Counted from the stretch's first letter, positions 28,061 to 37,257 are shown. The stretch: 64,000 nt of DNA from Metasolibacillus fluoroglycofenilyticus (GCF_003049645.1 NZ_PYWK01000001.1:1767487-1831486), one strand, 5' to 3'. A program made the numbers and translations. Notes: generated from the sequence alone by a model not told the origin.

Positions 28061-28104
28061 GTAACAACTCATTGTTAACATTAGGTTGTCGGTTTTTATA
28101 TAAT
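28061..28104 (+). promoter_or_regulatory. opuA promoter with inverted repeat over the -35 region
   Basis: TTAACA (28075-28080), 18 bases, TATAAT (28099-28104). An inverted repeat TAACAA-CTCA-TTGTTA (28062-28077) overlaps the -35 and is a candidate operator, perhaps for the adjacent BusR-like protein, though it does not match the streptococcal BusR site that I recall. Confidence 0.5.
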
Positions 28105-28180
28105 CTATTTATCTACTTATTTGGTAAAAGGGGGTAGATAAAGAATTCCCTCGAAAATTTATTTGGAAAGAAGAAGTGAA

Positions 28181-29383
28181 ATGATGGAAAAATTAAAGGT
28201 AGAGCATGTCACCAAAATTTTTGGCAAACAGACTACAAATGCATTAAAGCTTGTCGAGCAGCAAAAAAGCAAAACAGAAATTCTTGAAAAAACGGGTGCA
28301 ACTGTCGGTGTGTATGATGCCAATTTCACCGTTAATGAGGGTGAAATTTTTGTTATTATGGGGCTTTCAGGCAGTGGTAAATCGACTCTTATCCGTTTGT
28401 TAAATCGGCTGATTGATCCAACTAGTGGAAAGGTTTATATTGATGGACAAAATATTACCTCTTTAAGTAAAGGTGAACTTCAAAATATTCGCCGTGAAAA
28501 AATGAGCATGGTATTTCAAAACTTCGGTCTATTCCCCCACCGTACAATCCTTGAAAATACAGAGTACGGCTTAGAAGTAAGAGGAGTTTCCAAAGAGCAA
28601 AGACGATTGAAAGCAGAAAAAGCTTTACAAAATGCAGGCTTATTAGCATATAAGGACCAATTTCCTAGCCAGCTATCAGGAGGTATGCAGCAGCGTGTCG
28701 GTCTTGCACGCGCATTAGCAAATGACCCTGAAATTTTATTAATGGATGAAGCCTTTTCTGCACTCGATCCATTAATTCGCAAAGATATGCAGGATGAATT
28801 ATTAGAGCTTCAGTCAAATGTTCAGAAAACGATTATTTTTATTACCCATGACCTTAATGAAGCATTGCGTATCGGTGACCGCATAGCCATTATGAAAGAC
28901 GGAAAAATTATGCAAATTGGCACTGGTGAGGAAATTTTAACGAATCCAGCTAATGACTATATCCGTACATTTTTAGAAGATGTTGACCGTTCAAAGGTAT
29001 TAACAGCAGAAAATGTAATGGTGCGTCCAATGACTATTAATATTGAAAATGATGGACCGAAAGTTGCCCTACAGCGTATGCGTGAGGAAGAAATAAGCGT
29101 CTTAATTGCCGTTGATAGGCTACGCCAATTTAAAGGCTATATTACAGCAAATGATGCATTAGAGGCCGCTAAAAACGGGCTGAAAACAGTGCAATCATTT
29201 GTCAAAACAGATATGCCTACAGTGGATTCCTCAACTTTAATTCAAGAGATTTTACCGATTATATCGGACTGCCCAACACCTGTTGCGGTTGTCGATGAAG
29301 GTAAACTACGCGGCATTTTAATACGTGGTGTCATTATCGAATCACTTGCCTCATCATCACAAGGGGGTGAGTCGAATGAGTAA
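28181..29383 (+). CDS. opuAA: Glycine betaine ABC transporter, ATP-binding subunit
   Basis: About 400 residues. ABC domain with Walker [14 protein letters not shown], signature [15 protein letters not shown] and Walker [14 protein letters not shown]. Then a tandem CBS pair at the C-terminus ([13 protein letters not shown]..., [14 protein letters not shown] region), which in OpuA senses ionic strength or, in some species, c-di-AMP. It powers uptake of glycine betaine or proline betaine under osmotic stress. The ATG at 28181 fits the ribosome site better than the upstream TTG at 28163. Overlaps opuAB by eight bases. Confidence 0.95.
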   Translation: MMEKLKVEHVTKIFGKQTTNALKLVEQQKSKTEILEKTGATVGVYDANFTVNEGEIFVIMGLSGSGKSTLIRLLNRLIDPTSGKVYIDGQNITSLSKGELQNIRREKMSMVFQNFGLFPHRTILENTEYGLEVRGVSKEQRRLKAEKALQNAGLLAYKDQFPSQLSGGMQQRVGLARALANDPEILLMDEAFSALDPLIRKDMQDELLELQSNVQKTIIFITHDLNEALRIGDRIAIMKDGKIMQIGTGEEILTNPANDYIRTFLEDVDRSKVLTAENVMVRPMTINIENDGPKVALQRMREEEISVLIAVDRLRQFKGYITANDALEAAKNGLKTVQSFVKTDMPTVDSSTLIQEILPIISDCPTPVAVVDEGKLRGILIRGVIIESLASSSQGGESNE

Positions 29384-30224
29384 TTTATTAAATAATATCC
29401 CAAAAATTCAAGTGGCAGGCGCCGTTGAAAAAACAATGGATTGGCTAACGAGCACATTTTCAGGGTTGTTTAAAATTATACAAGAGAGCGGTAAATCTGT
29501 GATGGAAAGTGTGACAGCATTACTTACAGCTGTTCCCCCTGTCCTATTTATTTTACTTGTTGCAATACTTGCCTTTTTTGCTACGAGAAAAAAATTCGGC
29601 TTGCCGATTTTCTCTATTATCGGTTTGCTATTTATTTATAATCAAGGGTTATGGGAGCAATTAATGAATACATTTACCCTTGTACTTTTTTCAAGTATTA
29701 TTGCCATCGTGCTTGGCGTACCCATTGGGATTTTAATGTCTAAAAATAATATTGCAGAAAATAGCATTAAACCGATTCTGGATTTCATGCAAACAATGCC
29801 CGGCTTTGTTTACTTAATTCCAGCCGTAGCCTTCTTTGGCATCGGTGTCGTACCGGGTGTTTTCGCCTCTGTTATTTTCGCACTCCCTCCTACTGTACGT
29901 TTTACAAACTTAGGTATTCGTCAAGTACCGAAAGAGCTTGTTGAAGCCGCCGATTCATTTGGTAGTACAGGGACACAAAAATTATTCAAAGTGGAATTAC
30001 CACTTGCTAAATCAACGATAATGGCGGGTATTAACCAAACTGTTTTATTATCTTTATCGATGGTTGTCATCGCTTCAATGATTGGTGCACCGGGTCTAGG
30101 TCGTGAAGTACTATCTGCCCTGCAGCGTGCACAGGTAGGAAACGGCTTTGTCGCAGGATTAAGTTTAGTTATTTTTGCGATTATCGTAGACCGTTTAACA
30201 CAAAGTTTAAACCAAAAGAAATAG
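29376..30224 (+). CDS. opuAB: Glycine betaine ABC transporter, permease subunit
   Basis: About 282 residues, five to seven membrane helices. The permease coupling loop [20 protein letters not shown] is clear, as is [12 protein letters not shown]. Start at 29376 is set by GGGGGTGA and the family N-terminus; the frame upstream overlaps opuAA. It forms the membrane pore with OpuAA and OpuAC. Confidence 0.95.
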   Translation: MSNLLNNIPKIQVAGAVEKTMDWLTSTFSGLFKIIQESGKSVMESVTALLTAVPPVLFILLVAILAFFATRKKFGLPIFSIIGLLFIYNQGLWEQLMNTFTLVLFSSIIAIVLGVPIGILMSKNNIAENSIKPILDFMQTMPGFVYLIPAVAFFGIGVVPGVFASVIFALPPTVRFTNLGIRQVPKELVEAADSFGSTGTQKLFKVELPLAKSTIMAGINQTVLLSLSMVVIASMIGAPGLGREVLSALQRAQVGNGFVAGLSLVIFAIIVDRLTQSLNQKK

Positions 30225-30238
30225 GAGTTGTTTAAAAC

Positions 30239-31111
30239 ATGAAGAAGAACAAATGGTTTTTAGGATTAACAGCAATAAGTGCAGCGGTAGCATTGGCTGC
30301 ATGTGGAGATGGTTCATCATCTAGCGATGGTGATAGCTTAGGTAAAATTAATTTAGCCTATGTTGAATGGGACACAGAAGTTGCTTCAACGCATGTTGTT
30401 GGGCAAGTGTTAGAGGAAATTGGCTATGATGTTACATTAACACCATTAGACAACGCTATTATGTGGGAGTCTGTCTCAAAAGGTGAAGCAGATGCAATGG
30501 TAGCAGGTTGGCTTCCAGCAACGCATGGTGCACAGCTTGAGAAATATGGTGATAATCTTGAGCATCTTGGGGAAAATTTAAAGGGTGCTAAAATTGGCTT
30601 AGTCGTGCCAAGCTATATGGAAGTAAGCTCAATTGATGATTTGACAGTTGAAGCAAGCTCTACAATTACAGGTATCGAAGCTGGTGCTGGTGTGATGAGC
30701 GCTACAGAAACTGCACTTAGCAGCTATCCTAACTTAGCAGACTGGTCATTGCTTCCATCATCTTCAGGTGCGATGACAGTTGCACTTGACCAAGCAATTT
30801 CAAACAATGAGGAAATTATCGTTACAGGCTGGTCACCACACTGGAAATTTGCCTCTTATGACTTAAAATATTTGGAGGACCCAAAAGGTGCCTTTGGTGG
30901 CGAGGAAACAATTAATACATTTGCACGAAAAGGTTTAGAGCAAGATGCACCTGAAGCGTATAAGGTACTAGATGCCTTTGAATGGGCTTCAGAAGATATT
31001 GAAGAAGTGATGCTTGCCATTAACAATGGAGAAAATCCAAAAGATGCAGCAAACGATTGGATTGAAAAGAACCGCGATAAAGTAGATGCATGGATTAAAG
31101 ATGTAAAATAA
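30239..31111 (+). CDS. opuAC: Glycine betaine-binding lipoprotein
   Basis: 290 residues with lipobox LAACG (Cys at about 22). The type-II betaine-binding fold shows the Trp residues of the aromatic cage: LAYVEWDTE, MVAGWLPATHG and VTGWSPHWKF. Delivers betaine to OpuAB. AGGAGTTG lies upstream; the gene completes the opuA operon and ends at a strong terminator. Confidence 0.95.
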   Translation: MKKNKWFLGLTAISAAVALAACGDGSSSSDGDSLGKINLAYVEWDTEVASTHVVGQVLEEIGYDVTLTPLDNAIMWESVSKGEADAMVAGWLPATHGAQLEKYGDNLEHLGENLKGAKIGLVVPSYMEVSSIDDLTVEASSTITGIEAGAGVMSATETALSSYPNLADWSLLPSSSGAMTVALDQAISNNEEIIVTGWSPHWKFASYDLKYLEDPKGAFGGEETINTFARKGLEQDAPEAYKVLDAFEWASEDIEEVMLAINNGENPKDAANDWIEKNRDKVDAWIKDVK

Positions 31112-31123
31112 TAAATACAGCGG

Positions 31124-31253
31124 GGGAGCGTCTGAAAAATCATTTTGAGATGCTCCCTTTGCAACGAGTAATCGCAGGTACAAGTAATTTTAGCAATTAT
31201 TTAATATAGGAAATGGAGCTGTTCGAAAAGATGTACACTTTTCGAACAGCTCC
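31124..31253. repeat. Two-hairpin dispersed element (family B), reversed, after opuAC
   Basis: GGGAGCGTCT/AGATGCTCCC at 31124-31157 and GGAGCTGTTCGAAAAG/CTTTTCGAACAGCTCC at 31215-31253. On the complement the first reads CATCTCAAAATGATTTTTCA, nearly identical to the second hairpin of the copies at 7077 and 48574. The first hairpin lies 13 bases past the opuAC stop and serves as its terminator; the second lies beyond the mscS end. Confidence 0.75.
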
Positions 31254-31345
31254 TTTCACTAATATTTCCTCATTAAAATTGAGAGTGCTTTCTTTGAAAA
31301 CAAGTAAAACAGGAATTTGCTAGCTACTGGCATTTTATTCTGCGT

Positions 31346-32416
31346 TCACATTTGTATCCAAAGCTCATCCTCTGCATACTCTATTCCTGCCTGCTCGAAA
31401 ATTTGCTGTGTTGCGAATAAAATATCCTGCTTCACTGCTTGCATCTGTCCCCCGTCATTTGTCGCCACGAAAAAGCGTACGAGTATGCGGTAGGATGTCG
31501 GTCGTAGCTCATCCACATAAACATGGATAACTTCCTTTTCCGTATCTTTATGTAAATAAATTTGCTGCTGTAAATGCTCACATACTTCACGCAAAATCGC
31601 TTCACTATTTGCAGTAGATACGTATAAATAATATTCGCATTTGCGCTTCTGCCGCTTTGATAAATTGTAAATAGGACGATTGGCTAAATAGGCATTTGGA
31701 ATATATACTAGCCCCTTATCTCCTGTTTGAATAACCGTACTTCTTAAATTAACATCTTCCACGATGCCCTCAATTTTCTGGTCCTCTGTCGCTACCCAAT
31801 CACCGATTTGAAATGGTTTATCAAGTGCGACGGACATGCCTCCGAAAAAATGACCGAGCGTATCACGAATACCGAAGGCAATCGCTACCCCCGTCAACCC
31901 AATCCCTGTTAAAAAGCCGTTCACATTGAAATTCCATAGTGAAGCAATTGCAAAGAGCGCAACGACATAAATCGTTACTTTGCCAATACGTAGGAAAAAT
32001 GGCATTAAAATATGCTGTTGCTCTGGCTTTTGCTGTGCATAGACACTTTGTGGATGCTCAATATAATGAGAAATGACATCAGCAATTCCCTTAAACATGA
32101 AAAACAGCATAAATGACCAAAATAGATTTGTTGTTTTCGGATGTGTAATTAGCCATTTATCTAAAATAATAGAGGCACTTATAAAAATAATGCAGATGAC
32201 AAAAGCAAATCGAATAGCACTGCTAAACTGCGTAATAACTCTCGCTTCAAATTCTTTACCACGCTTTTCAAACAATTGCCCTGACCATTTAATAAAAGGC
32301 TTAATTATATATTGCTGAACAACTATACCAGCAAATAATAAAGCGATGGCAGCGCCGATACTTGGTAATGTGACATTTTGCAAATCAAGAAAAAACTGAT
32401 GAAATGTTGCAAACAT
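31346..32416 (-). CDS. MscS-family mechanosensitive channel
   Basis: 356 residues. Three to five N-terminal membrane helices, then the pore helix and first beta strands: GIGLTGVAIAFGIRDTLG, FFGGMSVALDKPFQIGDWV, followed by EGIVEDVNLRSTVIQT and VYIPNAYLANRPIYN of the MscS beta and alpha/beta domains. It releases solutes on hypo-osmotic shock. Converges on opuA, giving an osmotic import/export neighbourhood. AAAGGATGTAGC precedes the ATG. Confidence 0.92.
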   Translation of the reverse strand: MFATFHQFFLDLQNVTLPSIGAAIALLFAGIVVQQYIIKPFIKWSGQLFEKRGKEFEARVITQFSSAIRFAFVICIIFISASIILDKWLITHPKTTNLFWSFMLFFMFKGIADVISHYIEHPQSVYAQQKPEQQHILMPFFLRIGKVTIYVVALFAIASLWNFNVNGFLTGIGLTGVAIAFGIRDTLGHFFGGMSVALDKPFQIGDWVATEDQKIEGIVEDVNLRSTVIQTGDKGLVYIPNAYLANRPIYNLSKRQKRKCEYYLYVSTANSEAILREVCEHLQQQIYLHKDTEKEVIHVYVDELRPTSYRILVRFFVATNDGGQMQAVKQDILFATQQIFEQAGIEYAEDELWIQM

Positions 32417-32526
32417 AAGCTACATCCTTTCTAACTTTGAAAGCATTTGCTGAATCAAGATAATAGCATTATAGGCGCTCATTTGGCAAGGAGCTTTATC
32501 TATTTCAAAGGAAAAGTAGAAAAAGC

Positions 32527-32579
32527 TTGCCTTCATTACTAAAAAAAGGCTAAAATATATTTATTGATAACGATTATCA
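32527..32579 (+). promoter_or_regulatory. Ferritin promoter with Fur-type box
   Basis: TTGCCT (32527-32532), 18 bases, TAAAAT (32551-32556). Just downstream, TGATAACGATTATCA (32565-32579) matches the 7-1-7 Fur consensus TGATAAT-N-ATTATCA with one mismatch and would cover the transcription start. Confidence 0.7.
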
Positions 32580-32611
32580 ATTAAAAACCCCTAATTGAGG
32601 AGGAAGCGAAT

Positions 32612-33115
32612 ATGTTGTCAGAAAAACTACACAAAGCCTTAAATGAACAAATGAACTATGAATTTTTTTCGGCCCACGCATACTTAGCAATGGCTGCTTA
32701 TTGCACAGACCAAGCGTATGATGGCTTTGCTAACTTCTTTTTAGTACAAGCAGAGGAAGAGCGTTTCCACGCGATGAAATTTTACACATTTTTAAGCGAC
32801 ATGGGCTACCGCGCAACAATCGATGGCTTTGAAAACCCACATAATGATTTTTCTTCCGTGTTAGATTCGTTTGAAAAGGCATTGGCACATGAGAAGGAAG
32901 TAACGCGTCGCATTTATAATTTAATGGATATCGCTTTAGATGAGCGCGAGCATGCAACTACGGCATTTTTAAAATGGTTTATCGATGAGCAGGTTGAAGA
33001 AGAAGCATCTTTCGACACACTTATCGCGAAACTACGCCGCATTGAAAACGACTCTAACGCAATTTTCATGCTAGATGCGGAATTAGCAAACCGCACATTT
33101 ACACCTGAAGCATAA
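32612..33115 (+). CDS. ftnA: Non-heme ferritin
   Basis: 167 residues, standard bacterial ferritin length. Ferroxidase ligands fall in NYEFFSAHAYLAMA (Glu17), QAEEERFHAMKF (Glu50, His53), LAHEKEVTRR (Glu94) and DEQVEEEASF (Glu/Gln near 127-130). No heme-binding Met typical of bacterioferritin was noted. It oxidises Fe(II) and stores it as mineral in a 24-mer. GAGGAGG precedes the ATG. A Fur-type box lies at the promoter. Confidence 0.95.
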   Translation: MLSEKLHKALNEQMNYEFFSAHAYLAMAAYCTDQAYDGFANFFLVQAEEERFHAMKFYTFLSDMGYRATIDGFENPHNDFSSVLDSFEKALAHEKEVTRRIYNLMDIALDEREHATTAFLKWFIDEQVEEEASFDTLIAKLRRIENDSNAIFMLDAELANRTFTPEA

Positions 33116-33133
33116 TGAATTTTTAAAAAAATT

Positions 33134-33171
33134 GTCTGAAAAGCGAGTGGCGAACGCATTGCTTTTCAGAC
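33134..33171. terminator. Terminator after ferritin gene
   Basis: GTCTGAAAAGC pairs with GCTTTTCAGAC; convergent genes on both sides. Confidence 0.7.
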
Positions 33172-33221
33172 CTCCCAAAAATTGTGTCCTTCGATTTTAT
33201 TTCGAAAACATGCTTTCTATC

Positions 33222-34517
33222 TCATTTCCCTATTGGCAGCCCGACTTCTCCACTTCCATTTAGAAACAGCGGATAGTTTTGAATATACATTTTAACTGGA
33301 TTAGCAAAACCTTTTTCATACATATAAGAGCTTTTACTTTCCGCACTATCTCCAATGCTAGAAGAGCTTTGTACTATCCACCATTCCTTGCCATTTGCAT
33401 CAATTAAAGAGGTTAATAAAGGCTTACCTTGCCCTTTTCTAGCTAATGGATAATCGGCATTAATGGAAGTATCTGTCAGTATTTCTAGCTTTATGTCTAG
33501 CTCCTCTGGCACATATAAAACTTGCTTTTTATGAAAATCAACCTCGATAAAGTCCTTGCCCTTCTCCAAGGCTTCAATATTTTCTATAATTAATGTCAGC
33601 GACTTTGGCTCGCGGAAATAGCTGCTTTGCATAAAACGCGTAAAAGTACCACTGCTTACTAAACCAAGTCCTGTCGTGCCATTTTTCATCGTTCCCCATT
33701 CTTCTCCCCTCTCATCGACTAAGCGTAGTTCAAAGTCTAAAATGCGCTTTGAATTCGTTTCAGGTATTGTGAAGCTAATTTCAGCACGTAAAGGCGAAAT
33801 ATGCACACTGTTAATATAAATTTCTTGATTATCGATTAGTAGCGATTTATTTACAGCGTAGTGCTTACTGAGTGCTAGCTGCTTTGATAAAGTAAAGGGC
33901 AAATTGAACGTTGTCTTTTGTGGGTCATTTAATTGCACAACAAGCTCAAAATCATTGCTATGAAGCCTCGTATTTTCTACAAAAACAAAATCTAGTGTAC
34001 TTTCCATCATCTTTTTATCCTCTGCGCCACTAAAATGCATTGTCACACCAGCAGGTAGTACTTCCCCATTTTGCATTAAATTCACTTCTTGAAAAACAAT
34101 ATTATGAGTAATTGGCTCATTATTTTCAAAGCGATATGCAATTAATAAACCTGTTTCATCTGCAACTACACTCGTTATTATAAATTTCTTGCCCCCCTGC
34201 TCATCTTCAACAACTATCTCCTCTGCGTAATCATTCGCTAAAATATCCTGCATTCCCTTATCATAAGTAATCATTTCAACAAATGGAGCAAGCAATGGTA
34301 TTTTTGCTGTTGCTTCGGCTATTTGTGGTGAAAGTCGGATGCTAATTGTCAGAGCAATGAAAAGTAATGCTGCGGAAAATGCGAGCTGCAATATGCGTTT
34401 TCGTTGCTGTCGTTCCTTTTTCCTTCTGCTTATGGCAAGCAATCTTGCCTGCTTCAATGCATCTTTTGGTACTTCAATTTGCTCAAGCTTTTCAAATAGC
34501 CGCTTTTCCTTCCTCAT
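33222..34517 (-). CDS. Anti-sigma factor with DUF4179/DUF5643-like extracellular region
   Basis: About 431 residues. A short cytoplasmic part (FEKLEQIEVPKDALKQA), one membrane helix (ILQLAFSAALLFIALTISI) and a large extracellular beta-rich region. The ATG at 34517 overlaps the sigma factor stop as ATGA and has AGGAGG eight bases upstream, so the two are translationally coupled. Genes of this type hold an ECF sigma factor inactive at the membrane until a wall or envelope signal arrives. The family call is from the TM-near pattern (IPLLAPFVEMITYDKG); the signal is unknown. Confidence 0.8.
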   Translation of the reverse strand: MRKEKRLFEKLEQIEVPKDALKQARLLAISRRKKERQQRKRILQLAFSAALLFIALTISIRLSPQIAEATAKIPLLAPFVEMITYDKGMQDILANDYAEEIVVEDEQGGKKFIITSVVADETGLLIAYRFENNEPITHNIVFQEVNLMQNGEVLPAGVTMHFSGAEDKKMMESTLDFVFVENTRLHSNDFELVVQLNDPQKTTFNLPFTLSKQLALSKHYAVNKSLLIDNQEIYINSVHISPLRAEISFTIPETNSKRILDFELRLVDERGEEWGTMKNGTTGLGLVSSGTFTRFMQSSYFREPKSLTLIIENIEALEKGKDFIEVDFHKKQVLYVPEELDIKLEILTDTSINADYPLARKGQGKPLLTSLIDANGKEWWIVQSSSSIGDSAESKSSYMYEKGFANPVKMYIQNYPLFLNGSGEVGLPIGK

Positions 34518-34981
34518 CCTCTTTCCTCCTTCCAAAAATGACGTAGCTTTTTCAATGTCGTATGTATTCTTGATTTTACTGTTCCTTCAGGTATATTTTG
34601 ACGCGCGGCAATATCTTGATTTTTTAAATCTTCTACATATTTCAAGTAAATTAGCTCCTGCTCTACTGGGGAAAGCTGTGCTAGTAATTCATCTAGCTCA
34701 ACCGAATGTGCATCGTATACAATTGGCTCTAAAGTAGGCTCTAATGCTACTGTGACCCCCCGCTTCTTTTTCATGTCTAGACAAATATTAATTAGCACAC
34801 GCACAAGCCATGTCTTCATGTATTGTGGCTGCTGTACTTTATACCTATGCTTTAATGCGCGATAAACAAGCTCCTGATAGGCATCAAGCGCATCCTGCTC
34901 ATTGCGTAAATAGGCGTAGCTAATTTTATAAAAGCGCTCTTCCTGTATTTCAAGTAGCTGAAGCAAGCTTTCTTCATCCAT
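34514..34981 (-). CDS. ECF RNA polymerase sigma factor
   Basis: About 155 residues. Region 2 (FYKISYAYLRNEQDALDAYQ), MKTWLVRVLINICLDMKKKR, and region 4 (LSPVEQELIYLKYVEDLKNQ, then IPEGTVKSRIHTTLKKLR) are complete. The ATG at 34981 is eight bases from AGGAGG. It forms a two-gene operon with the overlapping anti-sigma gene and is divergent from a second ECF operon. Confidence 0.93.
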   Translation of the reverse strand: MDEESLLQLLEIQEERFYKISYAYLRNEQDALDAYQELVYRALKHRYKVQQPQYMKTWLVRVLINICLDMKKKRGVTVALEPTLEPIVYDAHSVELDELLAQLSPVEQELIYLKYVEDLKNQDIAARQNIPEGTVKSRIHTTLKKLRHFWKEERG

Positions 34982-35064
34982 TCCTAGCACCTCCTTATTA
35001 ATTAGACTGTTGGATATTGAAAATCGTTCAAAAAACTTTGTCTACGCCCCAAAAGAACAAATGT

Positions 35065-35093
35065 TTGTTTTTTATTTCATTATTTGCTATGAT
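35065..35093 (+). promoter_or_regulatory. Predicted promoter upstream of the second ECF operon
   Basis: TTGTTT (35065-35070), 17 bases, extended -10 TGCTATGAT with TATGAT at 35088-35093. Predicted transcript start near 35100. Confidence 0.5.
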
Positions 35094-35137
35094 TAATATG
35101 TACTGAGTCACCCTTTCAAGTAAAGGATTAAAAGCAG

Positions 35138-35169
35138 CTATCTAAACTTTTTTAGATAGTTGTTTTTTT
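35138..35169 (+). terminator. Terminator inside the leader of the second ECF operon
   Basis: CTATCTAAA pairs perfectly with TTTAGATAG around CTTT and is followed by TTGTTTTTTT. It lies about 40 bases after the predicted transcript start and 47 before the sigma start codon, with no other plus-strand gene nearby. It may be an attenuator, or end a small RNA. Confidence 0.75.
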
Positions 35170-35215
35170 GTTTACTTTTTCAGCATTCAATCGTTATACA
35201 GACAGGAGGGGCGAT

Positions 35216-35731
35216 ATGGATGAGTTATATAATAAACAATTGCAGGAAAAGCTGCTCGCAATTTATAAAACATTACTGACAATGGGAGCTAGGAAAGAGG
35301 ACGCAGAAGATATCGTACAAGAAACAGCGATTCAATTTATTCAATATATTGATGGCATCTCCCCGAATGATGCAAGTGCTTGGCTGTATAAAGTAGCGAT
35401 TCACAAATATTATGACCTAATAAAAAAGTCAAAATCACAGCAAAAATACATTATTTCATTTCAACTAGACGATTTACTAGAGCATAGCACACCAGAAATC
35501 GTTGTAATACGACAGGAGCTTCAGCAAGAAATTATTGCCCAGCTCGCTACCTTATCCGATAAGGAGGCACAGCTTATTTTACTAAAATATAGTGCTGACC
35601 TCTCATTAAAAGATATTGCTACGCTGTTTAACACAACAGATAAAACAGTGAAAACGCAGCTAGCGCGGGCAAAAAGCAAATTAAAACTACGATTACAGGA
35701 GGTATACAATGGAGGAAAAATCAATTTTTGA
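35216..35731 (+). CDS. ECF RNA polymerase sigma factor (second)
   Basis: About 171 residues. Region 2 (GARKEDAEDIVQETAIQFI, ASAWLYKVAIHKYYDLIKK) and region 4 (LSDKEAQLILLKYSADLSL, DKTVKTQLARAKSKLKLRL) are clear. The ATG at 35216 is set by AGGAGGGG. It overlaps the start of the anti-sigma gene by 23 bases. Different enough from the first sigma factor to recognise other promoters. Confidence 0.92.
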   Translation: MDELYNKQLQEKLLAIYKTLLTMGARKEDAEDIVQETAIQFIQYIDGISPNDASAWLYKVAIHKYYDLIKKSKSQQKYIISFQLDDLLEHSTPEIVVIRQELQQEIIAQLATLSDKEAQLILLKYSADLSLKDIATLFNTTDKTVKTQLARAKSKLKLRLQEVYNGGKINF

Positions 35732-36662
35732 ACGGGATGCTGATTTTTCAAGCCTTGTGAAAACAGCAAAGCGTAAATCATTGAAAAAAACAATACTCAT
35801 TTCAATTATCGTTACAGTTCTAATTATTGTTTTATTATGGGGAGTGCTTGTAGCAAGTATTTATTTTATGAACAAGCGAATTGATACGCAGTTAAATGAG
35901 CTTTCGACAGAGCTTTATGTTCAAGGGGCAAACATTGATATAAATGCTGTGAGCTATGATAATTTCCTAGTGGCAACTAAAACATCATCAAAGCTTTATA
36001 AACAAGTTGGACCGCATATTATTAATTGGGACTCTCGCGATTATTTTTATACGATTTTAGGGGCCAAAACAGCTCTACAAACAGGGAATGCCGTTGCTTT
36101 AAATGGTTCTCCGGTTTATTCTCATGGCCAACGCACCATTGCATTCCATATGCCAACAGAGCCAACCGATAAAAATGATTTCGACTATATCGCAGATTTA
36201 CCAGGCTATTATAATATTGAAGTAGCAGTTTCTTTTAAGGAGCAGCTATCTTTGCTGGATATGTGGGAGCAGTTTCCCACAGCACAATGGGCTTGGTTAA
36301 TTGATGAAGGCCTATATGATGAAATGGAAGAAGCCAAAAAAGAGCTGGAAAAATTACCTGACAATGCGATGTTTCCAATGGATATAAGCGAGGTCAATGA
36401 TACTCGCGCATACGGCTTCCCGATTTTACATCATAAAACAATAACTAATAACCCTATTGAATCGGCTGAAGCTTATATCGCACAGTTGAATTATAGGGAT
36501 GGATACCCTGTCGATGTAGTACGCGGCATAATTGGGAAAGAAGCGCCTAAGGATTGGCTCATTGCTGGTGTTGTTTTAACCGGTAAGCAAGAGGAGCTTT
36601 TACCTTATTTACAGCAAAACAGCGTACATACTGTTCGTATCGGCGTTGTGATTCCATATTAA
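35709..36662 (+). CDS. Anti-sigma factor (Sigma_reg_N / Sigma_reg_C type)
   Basis: 317 residues. N-terminal cytoplasmic helix (DADFSSLVKTAKRKSLKKT), one membrane helix (ILISIIVTVLIIVLLWGVLV), then an extracellular domain that contains YNIEVAVSFKEQLSLLDM and DVVRGIIGKEAPKDWLIAGV. The arrangement follows the sigma-factor regulator pair common in Bacillales. AGGAGGT lies inside the end of the sigma gene. It likely sequesters the preceding sigma factor. Confidence 0.82.
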   Translation: MEEKSIFERDADFSSLVKTAKRKSLKKTILISIIVTVLIIVLLWGVLVASIYFMNKRIDTQLNELSTELYVQGANIDINAVSYDNFLVATKTSSKLYKQVGPHIINWDSRDYFYTILGAKTALQTGNAVALNGSPVYSHGQRTIAFHMPTEPTDKNDFDYIADLPGYYNIEVAVSFKEQLSLLDMWEQFPTAQWAWLIDEGLYDEMEEAKKELEKLPDNAMFPMDISEVNDTRAYGFPILHHKTITNNPIESAEAYIAQLNYRDGYPVDVVRGIIGKEAPKDWLIAGVVLTGKQEELLPYLQQNSVHTVRIGVVIPY

Positions 36663-36675
36663 GGAGCGATTAATT

Positions 36676-37026
36676 ATGAGACCTTTTGCATTTGCATTAT
36701 TCGTAGCCGCACTTTTATTTGGCGGATTTTGGATTTCCTTTAAACAACTACCTACTAAATTTCTTATTATGGCTAGCATCGTTATCTTTTTACATTTTGC
36801 AGGGTTATTGCTTATTCAACTTTTCGGAAATGCTGCACAAATGGCTTATTTGACGCTATTTGTTGCCATTATTTTTACCCCATGCTTTATGACATGGGTG
36901 AAGCTGACAAAGAAAATGACTGATGTAGAGATATTACGCGCTTATATTACATTGCCAACCACCTATATTATTTTGTTTATAACCGTTATTTTTTCCTACA
37001 ATTATTATTTAGCTAAACGCTTATAA
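36676..37026 (+). CDS. Small four-helix membrane protein, unknown
   Basis: 116 residues, four predicted membrane helices (FALFVAALLFGGFWI; FLIMASIVIFLHFAGLLLI; MAYLTLFVAIIFTPCFM; ITLPTTYIILFITVIFSY). It starts 13 bases after the anti-sigma gene with AAGGAGCG, so it is the third gene of that operon. I do not recognise the family; it may assist the envelope-sensing anti-sigma factor. Confidence 0.7.
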   Translation: MRPFAFALFVAALLFGGFWISFKQLPTKFLIMASIVIFLHFAGLLLIQLFGNAAQMAYLTLFVAIIFTPCFMTWVKLTKKMTDVEILRAYITLPTTYIILFITVIFSYNYYLAKRL

Positions 37027-37215
37027 GCGATATTCGCAGTAAACTGATGTAAAATGGGTTGTCAGAAAAATCCATTTTTACACCGCATTGAAATAAATGT
37101 TTTCATCGCCTCACTTTTACTGAAGGAGTACACTGCTAAAATCAATGTTCATCACATTTTTAAAAGAGGCGTTTTCTGTTTAAATGAATCAACATTTTGT
37201 GAAACATCATCGCTA

Positions 37216-37251
37216 CTGTCCAAAATGCCGGCTATGCACGGCTTTGGACAG
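37216..37251. repeat. Family A hairpin, terminator-like
   Basis: CTGTCCAAA pairs with TTTGGACAG, loop ATGCCGGCTATGCACGGC. On the complement the sequence continues GATGATGTTTCACAAAATGTT, shared with the element at 50391. T-rich DNA follows on the plus strand, so it may terminate the ECF operon. Confidence 0.6.
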
Positions 37252-37257
37252 CCTCTT

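Noticed and set aside
28061..28079. Calling the TAACAA-N4-TTGTTA repeat a BusR operator
   Set aside because: It does not match the spaced BusR site I know from lactic cocci; kept only as a candidate in the promoter entry.
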